In this document: positions 7,327 to 10,352 of the stretch, one piece after another
Layout: each line of letters opens with the position of its first letter
How positions within the stretch are numbered: the stretch's first letter is position 1
Source: Ectocarpus siliculosus
Taxonomy: Eukaryota; Sar; Phaeophyceae; Ectocarpales; Ectocarpaceae
Assembly: GCA_000310025.1 (NCBI GenBank)
Contig: FN649728.1
Location: 6,521,574-6,531,925, forward strand
Length of the DNA stretch: 10,352 nt
Direction of reading: 5' to 3'
Position numbers and translations under genes: made by a program
Notes under the pieces: model-generated
Databases searched by the model: none
Told to the model about the DNA's origin: nothing
The model's input: the letters and a program-made list of their open reading frames with translations, nothing else

Positions 7327-7552
7327 TGTGTATGGCATCTCGACGGGTATCGTCGTCAACAACAACAACAACAACATTTAAAACTGAACTAATGGGTGGT
7401 GGGGGGATGACCGGCGGACCCCAAAAAGCAAGCTGAAAAAAAAATAAAATATAGACTATGTTAAGAAAAAAAAGAAGAAAAACACACACACACAAAACGC
7501 CCGACCAGTACCTAACACATATCATCTGCACCTTCCCAACATAACATATATG
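7327..7552. other. Spacer between the two facing-away repeat copies
   Basis: Contains an (AAC)6 microsatellite (7357-7375), an A-rich patch (7433-7481) and a (CA)n tract (7482-7494). No gene is seen. TATGTTAAGAAAAAAAAG at about 7456-7473 resembles the repeat family's tail junction and may be a further decayed end. Confidence 0.4.
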
Positions 7553-7746
7553 AGACACACAAGACAACCACCAAACTGTCTTGTTGAGCCTGTTACCCGC
7601 AGGGGAGATGTCCCTATATGCTGTCTGGGAAATCGTAGACATACAGGTACTTTTCTGACGCTATGAATCCATTGCTAATCCGTCTCAAACTCTTTTCTAT
7701 GATGGAGATGGTTTCGTGGTGTCATATTAAGAAAAAAAAAAAAAAA
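7553..7746 (+). repeat. A-tailed dispersed repeat, longest copy
   Basis: This copy combines the 5' block shared with 1977-2150 (GACACACAAG, GTCTTGTTGAGCC, ACCCGCAGGG, GCTATGAAT) and the 3' block shared with 7243-7326 and 4927-4976 (GATGGAGATGG, GTCATATTAAG). It ends in about 15 A residues interrupted only near the end. The structure, with a defined 3' end, an A tail and 5'-truncated siblings, is what a SINE or other non-LTR retroposon leaves. No clear RNA polymerase III box A/box B pair was found. Confidence 0.65.
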
Positions 7747-8119
7747 GAAGGGACGACAAAGACAAGTGAGCCAGACGCGACAGGCTTTAGGGAGGTGGCA
7801 AAAGAGAGCATACGAAAACCACCGTCGCCGCTCTGAACCGCTGGAAGCTGTCACATAGCACAGCATGCAGCAAACAGTATAGGGGCCATGCCCCCGTTGC
7901 TTCAAGTAAAGAGGCAGCGCCCATCGCCTCACATACAGCAGCCGGGTACGTACTACACAAATAGCCTCTTCTTACTCAGCAAGAGAAGCAAAACGATTGC
8001 GGTTGACGTTCGATGTTGTTGGGACCCCAACGGCGATAATAGGCGAGAGAGAGACAGGTGCTACTACTACGTAGACCAACAGAAGAAAGCGTAGAGAAGG
8101 CATTAATTAACTCTCGAGA
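7747..8119. other. Non-coding stretch between the A-tailed repeat and the telomeric tract
   Basis: No gene, RNA or repeat is recognised. Short ORFs on both strands lack identifiable content. Confidence 0.4.
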
Positions 8120-8145
8120 CCCTAACCCTAACCCTAACCCTAACC
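8120..8145 (-). repeat. Interstitial telomeric repeat, TTAGGG type
   Basis: Four perfect CCCTAA units plus CC lie in a row (TTAGGG on the minus strand). This is the common eukaryotic telomere unit. Ordinary non-telomeric sequence flanks both sides, so it is internal rather than a chromosome end. Confidence 0.92.
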
Positions 8146-8820
8146 GAAGACACTCACTCTCGTCCCTGTGGCCCACCGCAGGCTGTAACGAACGGCGACA
8201 TCCGATGTGCGCTCAGCAACAACAAACGCAACAAACCAAATATAGTCGCCGTTTCCGAACTAACTGTGGAGACTCTCTTTCATCACTTGTGGTATGAAGT
8301 ATGAAGTGACAACGAAATAGAAAATGATGACGAGAAGCACCACGGACGAACTATTTTCTCAATACGCTTGCCGTCGCGATAGACGCGCACCGTTCCACGA
8401 ACGACCAGTTGTCAAACCTCACTACGCAAATAAGATTGTCCTGCCATCTACCCCTTATCGCTCAAATTACGACTACGCAGCACACTAAAGGTAAGGCAGC
8501 AACACGCTTGCGATGCTTTACCACCCATCCATGCATGTAAGGGAAGAAAAAAAAAACTATGGCGGACCGTCTCTGTTGTCTGTATCTTCAACCGTGCTGC
8601 CGTTGCTTTTCTTCATGGATATCGGCACAGAGAAAAAATGAGGAATGCGCATCTCCTACGCGAGCACGGCGTGCAGCCCAAGCGACAGAGACGATAACCT
8701 TATGACCTTTGCAGCATCTTCCGAGCATAACAGCAGCCACCGCATGTGCACAACGGTCACTATAGACTAAGGAAGAAAATCACAAAAGAAAAAAATGAAG
8801 ACGACTCTTAGACTATACAA
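8146..8820. other. Non-coding stretch left of the putative retroelement promoter
   Basis: No gene is recognised. A short direct repeat TATGAAG-TATGAAG occurs at 8292-8305. If the right-hand element is an LTR retrotransposon, its 5' LTR U3 region should lie partly here, but no LTR boundary can be set without the second LTR. Confidence 0.35.
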
Positions 8821-8828
8821 AAAGATCT

Positions 8829-8840
8829 ATAAATAGAGGA
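8829..8840 (+). promoter_or_regulatory. Canonical TATA box upstream of the right-hand ORF
   Basis: CTATAAATAGAGGACC matches the eukaryotic TATA consensus exactly. It is followed after about 15 bases by a weak 6-bp inverted repeat (AACGAC ... GTCGTT, about 8847-8876). It sits about 830 bases before the first plausible start codon, a leader length more usual for an LTR retrotransposon than for a compact host gene. Confidence 0.45.
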
Positions 8841-9121
8841 CCCTCAACGACAAGTCAACCAATCTGTCTGGTCGTTCCGAGGTGACGATGTAACGCAGAT
8901 CTTCTTGTCGACGGAGAAACTGGTTATCGCCCCACAGCAAGCGATAGCTGCTCAAACGGCTGTGAGAGGTCTTGAAATCGTCTCAGCTACCCAGAACTGC
9001 TGGTAGTTCTCGGAGGTTCGCAGTGTGGGCTGAGATCGGCCTTTTCGACCCGGTCGGGCAAGGGGTCCGCTATGCTACTGAAAACTCCACAGACGGAAAA
9101 AAAAGACTTTTGATCGACTGA

Positions 9122-9144
9122 GACCCAAGCTAGAGCTTGGGAAC
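9122..9144. repeat. Perfect short hairpin in the leader
   Basis: CCCAAGCT-AG-AGCTTGGG gives an 8-bp perfect inverted repeat with a 2-nt centre. Its position in the long untranslated leader would suit an RNA structure, but no function can be assigned. Confidence 0.5.
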
Positions 9145-9219
9145 CTTCTCCTGTTTCTGGTGGTACTATGGATAATGTCGAGAAAAAATCTCAGCCTACC
9201 AATGATGGCGAAACAACCG

Positions 9220-9278
9220 CTCGACATCGGCACTCGACATCTGCTCGACTCCGGACTCCATGACTCTCGACTCTCGAC
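9220..9278. repeat. Cluster of five CTCGAC motifs
   Basis: CTCGAC starts at 9220, 9233, 9244, 9266 and 9273. The first three are spaced 11-13 bases apart with similar following bases (ATCGG, ATCTG, TCCGG). This looks like a decayed short tandem repeat in the leader. Confidence 0.6.
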
Positions 9279-9665
9279 ACAGCAGTCAAAGTGTGCGATC
9301 ACTCCTTTGAACTTTATTGGACTGCACGCAGAAGATTGCAGAGACAGGCGTTGAAATCTGAGTTTTATGAGGAGCGGAAGATAAAATATCTGTTGGCCAA
9401 TCAGAGAGCAGCAGCATTGAGTCAGCGTGAAAGTGTTTGAAACCTGACTTGAAGGGTAGACTTGGGGGCACTTGTTGGTCTGCCCCAAGGAAGCACGAGG
9501 GAGGCTGCTGCAGCCAAGAGGTATTTCGGAGGAGATCTATTTCTTTGCGTGGGCTGCGTGCTGCTCTCTTCCCGTGCGCGTGGGCGTCTGGGGGCATTCA
9601 CATATCGGCTGGAACTGGAGGTTGAATCTTCGTGGCTCTTGGTTGCATCAATTTAAATTTGCGCC

Positions 9666-10019
9666 ATGTCCGCGGAGCACAAATCGCAGGAGACGGAGGA
9701 ACGTCTTGGTGTGCACCGCAGTGACGGAACTACTGGCGGTGAGGCCGAAGTCGTCGTTGGGGACGGGAGGGGGTGCGTCTCTCCCGCGGCCGTCCCAGGT
9801 CGTGGCGGGCGCGGTGGCGGCGGCTGTGCGGGCTGCCGCCGGGGGCGTGGATTCACCAGCAGGTGACGTGGCTTCAACAACCACGCCATCCTCTGCGGAG
9901 GTGGGGGCTGCCAGGAGCGGTGGGCTTCAGACTCAGGGTCGCGATCGGGCCTCGGCTGCCGACGGTGCCATCCCGCCGGCACCCCGGCGTGCTGATGACC
10001 CCGTCCAGGCACACACCTC
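9666..10019 (+). pseudogene. Frame-disrupted 5' part of a possible gag-like ORF
   Basis: An ATG in good context (GCGCCATGTCC) opens a hydrophilic start, MSAEHKSQETEERL, in frame with the downstream ORF. That frame meets TGA at 9864 and again at 9993 and 9996. Coding character (Ala/Ser/Pro/Thr-rich, with few stops) appears to move to the next frame between about 9760 and 9830, then back near 10020. Two compensating indels would explain this. Alternatively the segment is simply untranslated leader of the 10020 ORF. I do not recognise a family, and the host or element origin is inferred only from the context. Confidence 0.3.
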
Positions 10020-10352
10020 ATGTCGCGTTTGGCCCATCTGTCGGTGGGTGCGGCGGGGGCGGGAGAGCCCAGCGAGGGCACCCCGCTCGAGTCTGAGAAT
10101 GCGGAGAAAATCGCTCGTCTGGAACAAGGTCAGACGAACATGGTGGCTCAGCTTACCGAGATTGCTGGGTTGCTGAAGAACTTCCGGCCGGAGTCGGGGC
10201 GGGCTGAGATTGGTGGGCCCGGGGGGTCGGGAGGCCTCGGTCTGGTGCCGGTGCCGTCGCCGTGGGGCGGAGGCGCGGGTGGGGGGGCGAATGCGCCCTC
10301 GAGGTCCAACGCCAAAGAGGAGGCGAGGAGGGAGGCCACTATTTGGCAAGCC
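10020..10352 (+). CDS. Putative retroelement gag-like protein, N-terminal part, truncated by window edge
   Basis: The frame is open for 111 codons from ATG at 10020 to the right edge. Residues 23-57 (ESENAEKIARLEQGQTNMVA and onward to LLKNF) form a heptad-patterned coiled coil. They are followed by a Gly/Pro-rich linker (58-91) and a charged KEEARREATIWQ segment. A short coiled coil, then a flexible linker, then a larger domain is a common layout for the N-terminus of LTR-retrotransposon Gag proteins, and the long TATA-led leader fits. No capsid, zinc-knuckle or protease motif is inside the window, so the call rests on layout only. It could equally be an unrecognised host protein with a coiled coil. 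Confidence 0.42.
   Translation, partial: MSRLAHLSVGAAGAGEPSEGTPLESENAEKIARLEQGQTNMVAQLTEIAGLLKNFRPESGRAEIGGPGGSGGLGLVPVPSPWGGGAGGGANAPSRSNAKEEARREATIWQA

Noticed and set aside
9001-9023. Possible tRNA primer-binding site or tRNA-like T-arm
   Set aside because: The complement does not fit the spacing of a tRNA acceptor plus T-arm by one base, and no LTR end precedes it, so it is not listed as a feature.
9653-10349. Overlapping minus-strand ORFs of up to 142 codons at the right end
   Set aside because: They are Pro/Arg-rich shadows of the GC-rich plus-strand coding segment and have no recognisable features.
1-10352. tRNA, rRNA or CRISPR content
   Set aside because: No cloverleaf with proper T-arm, no conserved rRNA blocks and no regularly spaced short direct repeats were seen on either strand by eye.

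Overview
The window looks like a piece of a repeat-rich eukaryotic nuclear genome. There are no bacterial-style operons, recognisable ribosome-binding sites or CRISPR arrays. Instead there are long AT-rich non-coding stretches, trinucleotide microsatellites, an Ala/Gly-rich low-complexity protein, a TA-flanked cut-and-paste transposon, A-tailed dispersed repeats and a vertebrate-type (TTAGGG) telomeric tract inside the sequence. A stramenopile such as a brown alga would fit the base composition and repeat style, but that is an impression. Nothing here proves the taxon.

Layout. (1) Positions 1-1026, minus strand: a GC-rich reading frame of 342 codons with no stop, running off the left edge. 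It has a compact N-terminal part and then Gly, acidic and Ala-rich low-complexity segments. I do not recognise the family. (2) 1300-2160: intergenic, ending in a diverged copy (about 1977-2150) of a dispersed repeat. (3) 2162-3849: a complete 1688-bp DNA transposon with perfect 27-bp terminal inverted repeats, TA on both sides, and many subterminal copies of one motif. It looks like a non-autonomous Tc1/mariner (pogo/Tigger-like) element. Its only plausible gene is a minus-strand 109-residue Cys/His protein (3037-3366). (4) About 4101-4700: three degenerate tandem copies of a 206-212-bp unit, then an (AGC)n microsatellite. (5) 4740-7240: no recognisable gene; small palindromes, a 29-bp tandem duplication and two unconvincing minus-strand ORFs. 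(6) 7243-7746: two copies of the dispersed A-tailed repeat facing away from each other, forming a large inverted repeat. (7) 8120-8145: interstitial telomeric repeat. (8) 8828 to the right edge: a canonical TATA box, a long leader, and a frame-disrupted, right-truncated reading frame with an N-terminal coiled coil. It resembles the start of a retrotransposon gag region, though no LTR boundary can be proven here.

The genes do not form a pathway. The window is best read as one partial host gene on the left and layered mobile elements across the rest. The most distinctive items are the intact inverted-repeat transposon with its zinc-finger-like cargo and repetitive ends, and the previously unlabelled A-tailed repeat family with four recognisable members in 6 kb.
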